Shown one piece after another: positions 24,997-36,264 of a DNA stretch of 64,000 bases. The stretch's first letter is position 1; each line of letters opens with the position of its first letter. A program made the position numbers and the translations under genes. Source of the stretch: Tachypleus tridentatus. Lineage: Eukaryota > Arthropoda > Merostomata > Xiphosura > Limulidae. The stretch covers positions 165,395,310 through 165,459,309 of the forward strand of contig NC_134837.1 of the NCBI RefSeq assembly GCF_004210375.1. The letters are read 5' to 3'. The notes beneath the pieces were generated by a model. That model made no database searches, was not told the DNA's origin, and saw only the letters and a list, made by a program, of their open reading frames with translations.

Positions 24997-25740
24997 ACTC
25001 ACCAACCTACTCTTCCGTTGAGTTTATACACCCAGCCAAAACCACACACTCTCCCTAAATACGCAACTCGATAGTCTGAACCATCTCAAATTATGGCGCG
25101 TAACATTTTGTCTAATTTATTACCAAAAGCTATGATATATGTTAGTCGCTCTTCAGCTGCCACTAGTCTTACGTGGACTATCAAAACAAAATGCAATGAA
25201 ATATCGCAAATACAAGAACAATGACAGTTTGAAAGCGTTCGAATAAAGTTAGGAGCATTCGAGCTTGCTTCATCCAATGAATACAACACCAAGTAAAAAA
25301 AAACTTTTCGAGACATGTAAAAAAAATAAAAAAACTGTCGTTGCTCTGGTGATATGTTCGGCCATAGGCTCGATGATCATTAAAAAAGTAACACCTTTTT
25401 CGATAAGATTTTCAAACACTTGTTTTTATGAAATATATGAATAATATTTAATTCCTCAGGCTTAACGTAGCTTATTATAATTATAACAGAAAGAAAACGT
25501 TTTTTGACTCCTCAATAAAATGTCGCTCCCTATTATAAGCTCCGCCTTCTTTACTTTTTCGTGCTGCCATCTTTCGTCATAGATAACATTTATAAAACCT
25601 TATCAGATTTTAAAGGAGTATGCTTTTTTCGAAAAACGGGTATTTGCTCTTTCTATCAAGTCTTCTTATATTAATAAATAACCACCATTTGTTTCGTAAT
25701 CTGTAACGCGACATGAAGTGACGATTTTGAATTAGATAAT
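24997..25740 (-). promoter_or_regulatory. CpG-retaining segment; candidate promoter/first exon of the zinc-finger gene
   Basis: By eye this segment holds many more CpG dinucleotides than its flanks (GGCGCG, GCGTTCG, TTTCGAG, TGTCGTTGCTC, GTTCGGCC and others). On the minus strand a consensus donor, GGTTG|GTGAGTATG, occurs with its exon ending at 25003. A non-coding first exon at roughly 25085-25003, spliced toward 5028, would fit. There is no TATA box I would trust. Both the exon and its link to a gene 20 kb away are inference; a bidirectional promoter is also possible. Confidence 0.3.
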
Positions 25741-26009
25741 TATTGAAAAGTAGTCATCGTAATTATGAAAACTATTTTGATGTAATTATATTTACATTGG
25801 AATTTACATAAATGAGAATTATTATCAAGTTCAAAATTCGATTGAATAATAATTGCAATTATATTTTGAACACTATGCTACCTATGCCATTACCTATATA
25901 GTTTATATTATTATTCATTTTTTAATTTAAAATAATAAATAATCTTATGGCGGTAAAAAGAAAGAAAAATAAATTAACTTGAACAATATCAAATATTGAC
26001 AAGTTATGA

Positions 26010-26132
26010 ACCATGTGTTTGTTTCTTCTTACAGCAAAGCTACATCAGGTTATCTGTAGTATTCATCGAGGGTAATCGAGCCTCTGATTTTAGCGTTTTG
26101 CATCCGAAAACGTACCGCTGTTCTACCGTGGG
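26010..26132 (-). repeat. SINE family B
   Basis: A minus-strand copy. The plus strand shows the tail AGCAAAGCTACATCAGG, then the inverted head GATTTTAGCG and GTACCGCTGTTCTACC. It aligns to the other B copies over its full length of about 115 bp. Confidence 0.85.
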
Positions 26133-27430
26133 AAATTTATGAACTCCTAATAATATTTGCATTAAAAATGGGATAACAAACACTTATGTACAATAATATA
26201 TTTTGGCAAAGAAAAACTTTAAACATTAACAAGAGAAGAACTTTGATAATTGATACATCTCCAAGCTAGTTCAATTCAAATATATTGTATAAAACTGTAC
26301 TATATGGGATTGCTGAATCAGTCAATAATCCTAATGGTTTGGACGTCATTTGCAAAGGAGCACAAGCTTGTTCATTATTTATTTATTAGTTTTTATGCAT
26401 CCAAAGATGCATGCACGAAGAACAAACGTATGATAAAAAACATCAAGATCGCTCCCTTAACCAAACCAGTTAAGATAAATGTTGCAAAGAACATTAACAG
26501 AAATATTATTAAAGGCGGTTCACACTGTGATTAATAAGATTTTCGTTGCTCACGATACTCTTATCGATATATCACTTTACACTTTTAAAACGTTTGATGA
26601 ACAATATTTGCCCATAATATAATGATATTATAAGTTTTTCCAACGGTTCAGTGGTAAATCTGGGGCTCACATCGCTAAACACTATTACCACGGAACACAT
26701 ATCCAATTGTGTAGCTTTACACTTAACAACAGACAAACATTTGATAACCATGAGTAGTGTCGGTGCACGATGAAGTGCGGTTTAAGGAGTGGACGTTAAA
26801 AGCCACTTTGTTTGTTAACTAACAAAACTACACATTAGATTATTTGTAATCGCCCCCAAATTTACCACAGAGCCTCCAAGGGCAAATAGCTCTAACCGTT
26901 TTGTGCCAATGTTTCTGTAGATTAACTAAATGGGAACCTGAGAATTGCAAGGCTATATAAAACTATACTTTAAAATTACGTTTTGAGAGTAACGTTTTAC
27001 AGTATATGTTTTAAGGTAAACATTCTATTACATTTTTAGCACTCATACATTCATTCGCATATATCTTTGTTAAAGCCAGAGGTCATATGATTTTAAAGCA
27101 GAACGTAAGTTGAAAATACTCCTTTCGTGAAGCATGTGAATATATTTTACAAATTCAGGAAATTTTTTGTAACATGTATTGAAAAGGTTTTAAAAGCAAA
27201 CTAAGTTATCATACGTATGACAGAATTGTCTGTAAGAAAACTATTTTTAATTAAATACACTGTATGTACCTCTAAAGAATAAAGACGTCGTGAGGAAGTA
27301 TTTTCAAACATTTCCATAGAGTATATATCAGGTTAATAATTCTGTAACCGCATGATTTGTCATCAGGTTTGCCGTTTTCTCATTTGTAGTAATAGTAGGA
27401 TTGTACATTTGACCTATTGAAAAGAAAGAA
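26133..27430. other. No feature seen
   Basis: AT-rich sequence. A 94-codon plus-strand frame at 26250-26534 was read and shows no recognisable domain or splice context. Confidence 0.5.
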
Positions 27431-27433
27431 GTC

Positions 27434-27754
27434 AATTAATTATTTATGTAATAATCAAATAGTATAAATATTAATTAATTAATACTATTGTCACAAAACA
27501 TCAGCAGATTTTAAAAAAATAATTACATTTTGTGTTCTTCGTGTTTTGCTGTTTTCTAAAAATGTTTTAGTTATTTGTTCGGCTATTCTATAATTAACTA
27601 TTTATGTAATAATCAAATAGTATAAATATTAATTAATTAATACTATTGTCACAAAACATCAGCAGATTTTAAAAAATAATTACATTTTGTGTTCTTCGTG
27701 TTTTGCTGTTTTCTAAAAATGTTTTAGTTATTTGTTCGGCTATTCTATAATTGA
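27434..27754. repeat. Two-copy tandem duplication of a 158-bp unit
   Basis: The segment from about 27443 repeats from 27601 with a period of 158 bp. The copies are almost identical; the second has one fewer A in an A-run. The unit itself contains a short inverted motif (ATTAATTAATTAAT). Confidence 0.95.
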
Positions 27755-28620
27755 AATCAATATTTAGAAATGAATCATTTATTCTAACTTTTACTTAAGA
27801 CCTTGTTCGAACTAAACACAGTAAAGCTCTTTATTTGTATCCTATCGATAGATAGTTTTTTTTTGTTCCAGAATATGAAATGTGTCATAATTATTGTAAT
27901 GTGACTGTAAGTTACAAACGATCGAGAGTGTAAAGTAATTAACAACAGTGTGATAAGACATTTAAGTGAGACATTCAAAGCTTTGCTTTTTCCTCATGAA
28001 TTTTGCAATCATTGCCAGGCTAGACTGGCTTTGATGTCAATGTACTGGGCTAATATTCAAAAGGTATAAGATCTGAACAGTACTATAAATTTTAGTATGT
28101 TGTAACTGCAGTAATCAATCTCGCTTTTCAGTTAATAGTACCTATATTTTAAACGGGTGGCGCTGCTGATTGGTTGGCCTCTTTCTGCTCAGCTTCTGTA
28201 AAGTAAGAATGGCAATGTATTTAAATTATTGTTATTTTTCATTCGCCTCACCCAGATTATGTCATTGATTCTTTTTTGTGTGATCTGCTCATTGATGCTT
28301 TCCAGGATGAATATATGTGGCATTCGACTGAAGGAAAGTAGAAACACTTTATTTATAGAAGCTGTGCAATTCACAGCGGAGATGATATTCATCAAAACTG
28401 TAAGTAGACAGATCAGAATACTTGTCTGAAGCGTTGCCAGTGAAAGCTATTGTTGTTCGGTGCTGTTGTGATAGTCAAACTATTGTGTCTGTAACCTTTT
28501 CATATCACAAAACTATGCCTATTCTTATTCAGGTGCATTCAGAAAAAAATATTTCAAATTCCAGAACAGGGACCCGCACTTATACTTATTACCTCTATGT
28601 TGCCCTTAAGGTTTGTCTCC
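27755..28620. other. No gene recognised
   Basis: Mostly AT-rich. The part around 28140-28480 is less AT-rich and has short open frames on both strands, without recognisable motifs. Confidence 0.4.
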
Positions 28621-28626
28621 TCTCCT

Positions 28627-28750
28627 GTTTGTTTGTTGTCAAGCGCAAAACTACACAATGAACTACCTGTGCTCTACTCTACCCATCACGGGCATCTAAA
28701 CCAAGTTTCTTATGTTGTAAGTCCACAGATATACCACTGTGCCACTGGTG
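28627..28750 (-). repeat. SINE family C
   Basis: A minus-strand copy of family C. The tail GCAAAACTACACAATGAACT, the TGCTCTACTCTACCCATCACGG core and the head TTGTAAGTCCACAGATATAC are all present in order. Confidence 0.85.
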
Positions 28751-28759
28751 AGCTCCACT

Positions 28760-29610
28760 CTTCGACATGTCAAAGCTTGAAACTTGTTTGTCATGGTGCC
28801 TGACAATAAGTCATGATGTAAGCTATCTATACACTTTAATAACCTTTGTTACTTATATTCAAGTACTTCCTATAGAATTTCTAAATGATCACCAACTAGT
28901 TACTTAAACATGTCTTGAAATTATCTGGCAACTGCAAAACTAAAGAGAGATATCTGTATCCATTGTAAATGATTTAATTTGCTTGTTAAACTAATTAATT
29001 TTCTGAAGTTTATGGATGCTACGAAGAGAAGCTGAACAGTTTCTTGAAGTACTTCAAGCAATGAATTGACTCATATGATTATACTCAGAATTGGACAATG
29101 CCATTCTTGGTGTTGGGTCTCGATTGTCTAATGCTCTGTTCTGTCGATTACTTAAATTACGAAAAACAATTATTGACTGGTGCACAATCTCAATGAGGTA
29201 TACTGTATGATTCTATGAAGAATAGAGATAACCGTATTAAAGAGCATTCTCTATCCCTGAATAGCATGCGGTCTTTATTTTAATTGCACATTTTAAAAAT
29301 ATGTAGAACAATACTGATGCTCTCCCATTTTTATATTGTCTTCTTCTGCTCTTTCTCACAGACATTTTAGTTTAATTATTATTATATGTAGTAATGTAGC
29401 AATGTAATTTTAATGATGTCTGAAGATTGATTTAAATTACCTATATCGGCTTTAAATATTGAAGATGGAATTGGAGTCTGTAGAACCACAAAACCTTTAT
29501 GTGTGTATCGTTTCAAATAACTAAACAGTATTGTTTATTAGAAGTTTTCTAATCCTTTTTATCACCAAAATGTATTTTCCTTTGTACACATCGATTGCTA
29601 ATAATTGCAG
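28760..29610. other. No feature seen
   Basis: AT-rich, no recognised coding or repeat sequence. Confidence 0.5.
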
Positions 29611-29611
29611 T

Positions 29612-29705
29612 TGTTGTTGAGTTTCGTGCAAAGCTACTCGAAAGCCACATGCACTCTCCGTCCATAATTTTGAAGTGATAATCATAATATAATGTCTAGA
29701 GACGA
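29612..29705 (-). repeat. Degraded 3' fragment of SINE family A
   Basis: GAGTTTCGTGCAAAGCTACT and the following TCCGTCCATAATTTTGAAGT resemble the inverted tail of family A. The head is absent. This is the leftmost trace of family A in the window. Confidence 0.55.
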
Positions 29706-29991
29706 CAAGGGGCATCTTACTTTACCTCGGCTGTTCTACCCCTTAAGCCAAACTAAAAATATTAAATAAATAGTACTAAGTTTAAAGCCAGCCTTTATCA
29801 TTCATACATCTGTCAAGCTTTCTTTTACTCTCACTCAGATGTACTGCCTCTATAACATTCGAAGGCAACTCATTTCATAAGCTAACCACTTTATTTGAAA
29901 CATGAAAATGTCAGCTGAAGACGGCTTCCAGCTTGTCTAAATCTATATTTCTATTTCCTAGTTCTATAATTCTTGCTGTTAAGTATGAAAA

Positions 29992-30079
29992 ATGTTGATC
30001 CATCAGGATTATCAGCTCCTTTTATAATTTTAAACATGTTGATCCATCAGGATTATCAGCTCCTTTTATAATTTTAAAC
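29992..30079. repeat. Perfect 44-bp tandem duplication inside a LINE
   Basis: The unit beginning ATGTTGATCCATCAGG is repeated at 30036 with period 44 and no mismatch seen. Confidence 0.95.
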
Positions 30080-30135
30080 ACTTCAATCAAATCCCCTCTG
30101 ACACTTACTTTCTCAAGGAAAACGATCTTAATCGC

Positions 30136-30205
30136 GCCTCATATGACAACCCCTCTACTCCAGGTACCCCGCCTCATATGACAACCCCTCTACTCCAGGT
30201 ACCAT
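30136..30205. repeat. Perfect 35-bp tandem duplication inside a LINE
   Basis: The unit beginning GCCTCATATGACAACCCCTC is repeated at 30171 with period 35. It lies 56 bp from the 44-bp duplication. Confidence 0.95.
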
Positions 30206-30789
30206 TTTAGTAGCCCTTCTCTGAATCCCTTTGTAACAATTTGACATCTTTCCAAAGATAAGAAGCTGAGGACTGAATACACTATTACAAATGTGCTCTA
30301 ACCAGCGTTATATACAATGATATTATAATATCATTAGGCTTATTTTCAATATTTCCGTAGTTACAACCTAAAATCCAATTTGCTCTACTACTAGCAATAG
30401 CAAACTGTTTGCATGGTTTAAGAGACTGACTAAACATTATATAAAGATCCTTTTCTTTCATGATACTCTCAAGGTTAGTCTCATTAAAAGTATACTGACG
30501 ATTTAAATTATGACAACCCACATGCAACATCATGCATTTATCATAATTAAAACCCATATGTCATTTATTTGTCCAATTCTCTAAATGATATAAACCCTTT
30601 TGTAAAGCAGCAACATCCCCTTTATAGCCAGTAACATCCAAGACCTTGACATCACCAGCAAATATAAGTAATTTATTGGCCATTTCTTCATGTATGTCAT
30701 TAATGTAAATCAAAATGAGCAATGGTCCGAAGACTGACCCTTGATGAACACCACTTAGAGTATTAATCTAGCATCACTAAGGACAATGT

Positions 30790-32060
30790 ACTGTGTACAT
30801 CAGCTTGTATATTATGGCTCTGCATTATACTTTACATCTGATATCCAGGTTTTCGATTTTGAATGTGAGGAAAAAATCTTTATGTGTTGTTGCTACCCTA
30901 TTGTCTAGATAAGTGTTACGGGATCTGCCCAGATTTAAGATAGGGGGTTTTGTTGCATCAAAGGTGGGTCACAGTTTTAATTTAGTTTTTAAAGTTAAAA
31001 GTAGTGTTGGACAAAGAATTGCTATGCTCCGAAGGAGAGTGGATTTGTGACAGGCAAGTATCATGACTACGTATAACCTGCTTGTGTCTTACACGGCCCA
31101 GTAATTAGGGCGCTCTTCTCACAGTCAGCAATTTTGTAGAAGAAGCCACCATTCATTTTTTAGCCTTTTCGGGTCGAGAGTCTTTAGTTGACAATTTAGT
31201 CAGTTTTTCAATACGTTTTCTTTAGTGATAGTACTCATAATATATTGTATTACAACACATTCGAATGATTCTTCTCACATTTCTTTAGACAGAAATAGGA
31301 CATGCCGATGAGTGAGAACTTCAGTTTATGTGCAACAGATTTATTTGTTTGTTGACGTTTTGTCAGAACTTACCACGGATAAAATAAGATGTAAGTTAAT
31401 AGGTGTTTCTTTAATTTAAAATATTAAATTTAATTGACCGAAATTATATTTTATTTATTTCAGTAACAGATTTACAGCTCTTAACGGCTCTGCGGTATGT
31501 CTTCTTGTGGGAAAGCACAGATAACCCATTTTCTAACTTTGTGCTTAACTGCAAATAAAGAAATATATTTGATATATAATATTAAATTTCTTCAACATTT
31601 GTAGTTAAGTTGGTCAACTGTGATAAAAATGGTACAGGAAGCTTTGCACGTGACATTTCTGCTTCGTTCTTTAGTAGTTTCGCTTAGTAGGCTTAATCTA
31701 CTCAATTGTTTTTTAGTTAAAGACCGAAAGTACTACTAAGAGCGAGGGTATCCAACCCGTAAAGTGATGCTGTCTAAACCCAAGCAACTGTTTCTTTTTA
31801 CATAGAGGCTTCGCGTTCTTTTCGATATGTTTCCCGGGGAATCAGTGGTAAGTAAACGGACTTAAAACACTAAAACCCGGATTTTAATACACAGAGTTTG
31901 CACTTCTTTAATATGTTGATAGATCTACTTGCAGTAACGTATTTGATGCAAAACACTGTGATACACTTTATTGTGTTCACCAAGTATGTATAGTTTGAGG
32001 TATTTTCTCTGCGAAGCTTATCCAATTTTTCCTTCTGTTATTGTGGGAATTTATTTGCTG
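30790..32060. other. No gene recognised
   Basis: Nothing supported apart from a partial family C SINE at 31477-31558. Confidence 0.45.
31477..31558 (+). repeat. Partial SINE family C
   Basis: GGCTCTGCGGTATGTC is joined directly to the tail AAAGCACAGATAACCCATTT and GTGCTTAACTGCAAAT. About 35 bp of the usual middle is missing. Confidence 0.6.
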
Positions 32061-32061
32061 G

Positions 32062-32179
32062 TGTGTGTGTTTTCTTATAGCAATGCCACATCAGGCTATC
32101 TGCTGAGTCCACCGATAGGAATCGATTCCCTGATTTTAGCGTTGTAAATGCGTAAACTTACAGCTATACCAGCGGGGGA
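32062..32179 (-). repeat. SINE family B
   Basis: A full-length minus-strand copy: tail GTTTTCTTATAGCAATGCC, the GGCTATCTGCTGAGTCCACC core and the head ending in ACCAGCGGGGG. Confidence 0.9.
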
Positions 32180-32494
32180 TTTGCTTGTTGGTCATAAATA
32201 CAAGAATACAACAAATGTATGTGTGCCATTACTACGTGCAAGTAAAAGACTGTTTGCGTTGAAAGTGAACTACGAACTACATATATAAGAATAATGTTAT
32301 TTACATATTCACACAAGATGCGTCTGAATAAGGCCTGTAGATCAAAACGTCAAATGAGAGAAAGTTTCTTTCCGGCAACATTTCACTTTTTTGTTTATGG
32401 CTGTTCTTGTTGTCTAAGTGGCCCCATTTAACTTTTAAACTGTGAAACATTAAAACAGCTGATGTTGACTCATTTCCTGATCAAAAATCGAACT

Positions 32495-32815
32495 ACACCC
32501 TTGTGCAAATTAATTGAAACAAGATGGAAAATTACAATTTTCAATTTTTTGCGTTTTATTTCTGAGAATCCAAAAATTACAAATTAATACATGATATGAC
32601 CACCTTTATTTTTCAGAAGATCATTAATCCACATTGGCATCGAGTCCACGAGGTGACTGCAATCTTTACTAATTTTTGGATTGCGGTACCACACCTCAAT
32701 TATGGCCTCAATTAGCTTATCTTTCGTAGTACAGTCTTTACCCCGAAGTCTTTCTTTACAAATCACCCAAAGATTTTCAATAGGATTTAAGTCCGGAGAG
32801 TTTTCAGAAGTGTTT
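32495..32815 (-). mobile_element. Tc1-like DNA transposon, C-terminal fragment
   Basis: The minus strand encodes the end of a Tc1-type DDE transposase. DLNPIENLWVICKERLR at about 32795-32745 includes the family PDLNPIENLW block with the final catalytic acid. The frame continues to VDSMPMWINDLLKNKGG and a stop at 32584. The N-terminal DNA-binding domain and the first two catalytic acids are absent. Sequence 32498-32530 (CACCCTTGTGCAAATTAATT) resembles a Tc1 terminal inverted repeat next to the C-terminal end; no matching right end was found. Confidence 0.8.
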
Positions 32816-32819
32816 CAAG

Positions 32820-33420
32820 AACTTGATTCATGAGTAACGTAATGAGTTTATTCGAATAACGAAGTTTTCACGCGTGCTGGGTCGATTAATCATGTATATG
32901 AAACCTTCACCTGCTGAAACTGTTCCCGGACATAGTCGTGATTACTTGAAGTCATCCAATAACAATAAGAACAGGTATGTGATGTAAATGCTGACAAGTT
33001 CGTGTTAAGTATTTTGATATGGTATGCCAATCCAAGCTAAAGAGGAAATGTGTCAAAAGAACGTGTGCATAGCCAGAAATAATTCATTGTTACAACTTGT
33101 TGGTATACCATGACATATAATTATCTGATTGCTTATATTTACAAATGACTAGTCTGGACGCGATTTCTTTAAAGAAGAAATTGGCTGAAAGTAGGTCTAA
33201 TTTTTATAGCATCCCTGATGTTATGACAAAAATAAAAATTTTAGTATTTCAGTTTAAAACCACAAGGAAACAGATCAAAGTAGAAAAGACACTTAAAAGA
33301 GAAGGATATTGGAGACATCATCCAGAGCTGATAACAATTTCGAAAAGTACAAAGTTTTCCCACAAGAAAAATTTTTGGTTGACATGAGCGATGAAAAATA
33401 TGAATATTTTTGAACGTGCC
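32820..33420. other. No gene recognised
   Basis: An 80-codon lysine-rich plus-strand frame at 33145-33387 was read; no domain was recognised. Confidence 0.4.
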
Positions 33421-33434
33421 TTACAATCTATATG

Positions 33435-33707
33435 GGCCCGGCATGGCCAAGTGGGCTAAGGCGTGCGACTCGTAATCTGACGGTCGCGGGTTCGCATCCC
33501 CGTCGCACCAAATATGCTCGCCTTTTCAGCCGTGATGGGTTATAATATGACAATCAATTCCATTATTGGTTGGTAAAAGAATAGCCCAAGAGTTGGCGGT
33601 GGGTGGTGATGACTAGTTGCCTTCCCTCTAGTCTTACACTACTAAATTAGGGACGGCTAGCGCAGATAGCCCTCGTGTAGCTTTGCGCGAAATTCAAAAA
33701 TAAACAA
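33435..33707 (+). repeat. SINE family A with perfect 13-bp target duplication
   Basis: A full-length copy: threonine-tRNA-like head (GGCCCGGCATGGCCAAGTGG, anticodon-loop CTCGTAA, B-box GGTTCGCATCC), central body (AGAGTTGGCGGTGGGTGGTG) and tail ending in AAATTCAAAAATAAAC. It is flanked by TACAATCTATATG at 33422-33434 and 33708-33720, showing insertion by target-primed reverse transcription. Confidence 0.95.
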
Positions 33708-33796
33708 TACAATCTATATGAAAGTTCTGTGCTTTGAAGAGCAGATTCTCTGTTGAACATGAAGTGAAACTTACTTAAAACTAATGTTTCCATAAG

Positions 33797-33948
33797 GGCC
33801 TCGCATGGCCAAGTGGTTAGGGGCACTCAACTCATAATCTGAGAGTCACAGGTTCGAATCCCCGTCATATCAAACATACTCGCTCTTTCAGCCGTGGGAG
33901 CGTTAAAATGTGACGGTCAATCATACCAAATTCAAAACAAATCAAACC
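33797..33948 (+). repeat. SINE family A with large internal deletion
   Basis: The head and first third (to GTGACGGTCAATC) are joined directly to the terminal AAATTCAAAACAAATC. About 130 bp of the central body is missing. Confidence 0.85.
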
Positions 33949-34438
33949 AAGATGTAAATACTTTGTTTGTACTTTCGCATTAATGACGAATTGCCACCCA
34001 ACGGAATGTTGTTGACAGCCTTTCTTTTCTTATGCAAGATATAATTTCTATTAAATATTTTGCTTCATACGCTCACGTAAAGGAAGAAGCGTTCACCCGC
34101 CGCGACCTTGCTAACTGAAGGAATAAATAACCTTGTGTCTTCGTGTAATAATCTTTAAAGAAAGTACTTAAATGAACTTGAGACTTAAATGTAAACCGAA
34201 AACACATATCACCTTAAGCAGACTATAGAGCCATCTCTATTTTATAATTTGAACGAAAAACATGATATCCAACAGAAGACAACACAGTCATAGAAAATTT
34301 CAAGACTAAAACTTTCAACAGTATGGGTGTTAGCTTACGAAAGGTAGTTTTCAACCACACTGATTATCAGAAAATCGGGCAACAATTCTGCCATAACCTT
34401 CGAGGATTATAGCTTTAAAATGTGGTTATAATGTTTGT

Positions 34439-34552
34439 GGGTGTTTTCTTATAGCAAAGCTACATCGGGCTATCTGCTGAGTCCACCGAGGGGAATCAAA
34501 TCCCTGATTTTAGCGGTGTAAATCCGTAGACTTACCGCTGTACCAGCCAGGA
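34439..34552 (-). repeat. SINE family B
   Basis: A full-length minus-strand copy with tail GTTTTCTTATAGCAAAGC and head ending TACCGCTGTACCAGCC. Confidence 0.9.
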
Positions 34553-34869
34553 ACAATGCACTTAAGCTTATAGCTTATTAAGAAGACACAGTCCATGAAC
34601 AAGGAGAATGATCGAATTTCTTTTTAAGACAATCGGAATGTGAATTACAAATTGAAGTAGAACTGTGTAATGATAATAAAAGTTTAATTATTTGCCCATG
34701 TTAACAGACCTTAGGTCAATTATGAGCAAAGGTTTCTTTTCAGAGTGCCCCTTTCTAAACATTTGTTTTATTGCATTTCTCCACATCTCTTACAAAAATA
34801 AGACGTCTTAAAATGGTACATAGCATAATGCAAAGTTTCAATTTACTCACTAATTTAATGTGAATGTCC

Positions 34870-34997
34870 CACCCCAGTGGCGCAGCTGTACATCTGTGTA
34901 TTTACAACGTAGAAATCGGGTTTAGATACCTGTGGTGAAAAAAACACAGATAGTGCATTGTGTAGTTATGTCCGTAACTTCATAAACCAAACAAACC
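34870..34997 (+). repeat. SINE family C
   Basis: The head CACCCCAGTGGCGCAGCTGT, B-box-like GGGTTTAGATACC and tail CACAGATAGTGCATTGTGTA are present in order. Confidence 0.85.
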
Positions 34998-35029
34998 TGC
35001 GAGCGATATTGCTGTTTTGTTCAACTCGG

Positions 35030-35296
35030 TTTGTTTTGAATTGCGTGCAAGGCTAGTCGATTACTACCTGCGCTAGCTGTCCCTAATTTAGTAGTGATAT
35101 ACTAGGGGGAAGGCAACGAGTTAACACCACACACGACCAACCCTTAGACGACTCTTTTGCCAATGAATGGTGGAATTGACGCATTATATTGTAAAGCCCT
35201 CAAGACTATAGGAGGATCATGTTTTATGAGGGGGATTCGACCCCGCAACCCGTAGATTACGAGTTAAATGCTCTAACTATCAGGCCATGCCAGGCC
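35030..35296 (-). repeat. Diverged SINE family A
   Basis: A full-length minus-strand copy from the tail (TTGTTTTGAATTGCGTGCAA) to the head (TCAGGCCATGCCAGGCC), with more substitutions than most copies, so probably older. Confidence 0.85.
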
Positions 35297-36144
35297 TACT
35301 GTTTGGGTTTGATTGTTTTCACAGCAAAGAAACGTTGACTCGCACTGGTATGTTAAAGTGAAAAGCACGTCCATCTCTTTTTAATAGGTCATTGCATTCT
35401 TTATGAACTATCGTTCAGTAGTTCCTAAGAGGTTTTTACTTGATTTCTCCCTGAAGAGTTTTATTACAGGATAGTTCTATAAGGTTTTCTTGAGCTGCCA
35501 TTGGCAGATAAGAAGTCATGCTACAATTAAACACATTCCAGATCCAATAGTTTTATTCGGTTGTGCGGTTTCGAGATTAATAGAAACAACGCCTCGAATA
35601 AAATAGTTTTTTTACTCATTTTGTTTGCAAGAATTCATTGAGATAAGGATATATTTTACAGTTTCCATTCTCAAATTAGTTTTTCAACAACAGAAATTTT
35701 TATCACTCAGTTGCAAAATATTGTTATTCAGACGTTGTAGTTTCAGTGAAAAGTTCTAAGAGTAACCTTTCTTCCAAAAATATAGTGCTAGTAGAAGTTT
35801 CATGTCTAACAAGAAACATGAAGTTTATTTTCAACTGAACAATGCGACTTAATATCTTTGGGCGAGACAATCAACACATCTCTGTATGGAGCAACAACTT
35901 GTGGCACATAGATCCCTTTTCTACACAAGGAACGAAAATAGCCTGCTTTTGAAAGCTCTTGATATCACAACTTCAAATAAATTGCAAGTTAATGCTTCCT
36001 GGTATATGATGCAATGTATAAACGTTACTCCTGAGACAACAGTACTTACTTTTGCTCTGAATTATTTCTTGTTCTCCGTAAATACAATTGCTCCATTCAG
36101 TACATATCTTAGTACAAATAAACCAAAATGATTGTTTCATTGAT

Positions 36145-36264
36145 TTATTGGAATTAAGCAAAAAGCTACACAATTTCCTACCTATGCTCTGCCTGCCATG
36201 GGTATTGAAACCAGATTTGTAATGGTGTGGTTCTGCAGAAATACCGCTGTGCCACAAGGGGCTG
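36145..36264 (-). repeat. SINE family C
   Basis: A minus-strand copy: GGAATTAAGCAAAAAGCTAC, then CATGGGTATTGAAACC, then CAGAAATACCGCTGTGCCAC. Confidence 0.85.

Larger units (their letters stand above)
29740..30790 (-). mobile_element. CR1-like LINE 3' portion with mutated catalytic motif
   Basis: Read on the minus strand from 30790 leftward: GGVHQGSVFGPLLILIYIND, then LLIFAGDVKVLD, then HMGFNYDKCMMLHVGCHNLN at about 30557, EKDLYIMFSQSLKPCKQF, and SLYITLVRAHL at about 30285. This is the order of the CR1-like RT palm and thumb. The catalytic FADD reads FAGD, so it is dead. The frame at 30557-30285 is still open for 90 codons. The segment 29740-30280 carries the remaining C-terminal part in broken frames and is disturbed by two small tandem duplications. 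Confidence 0.8.

Noticed and set aside
26250..26534. 94-codon plus-strand frame as a gene
   Set aside because: Composition follows AT-rich background, with no domain, no splice context and no support from neighbours.
33145..33387. 80-codon lysine-rich plus-strand frame as part of the neighbouring Tc1 element
   Set aside because: It has no match to Tc1 N-terminal motifs and lies on the opposite strand beyond the break.
33435..33509. Functional tRNA-Thr gene
   Set aside because: The head resembles tRNA-Thr(CGT), but the anticodon stem and acceptor stem do not pair properly and the unit continues into a SINE body with a target duplication.
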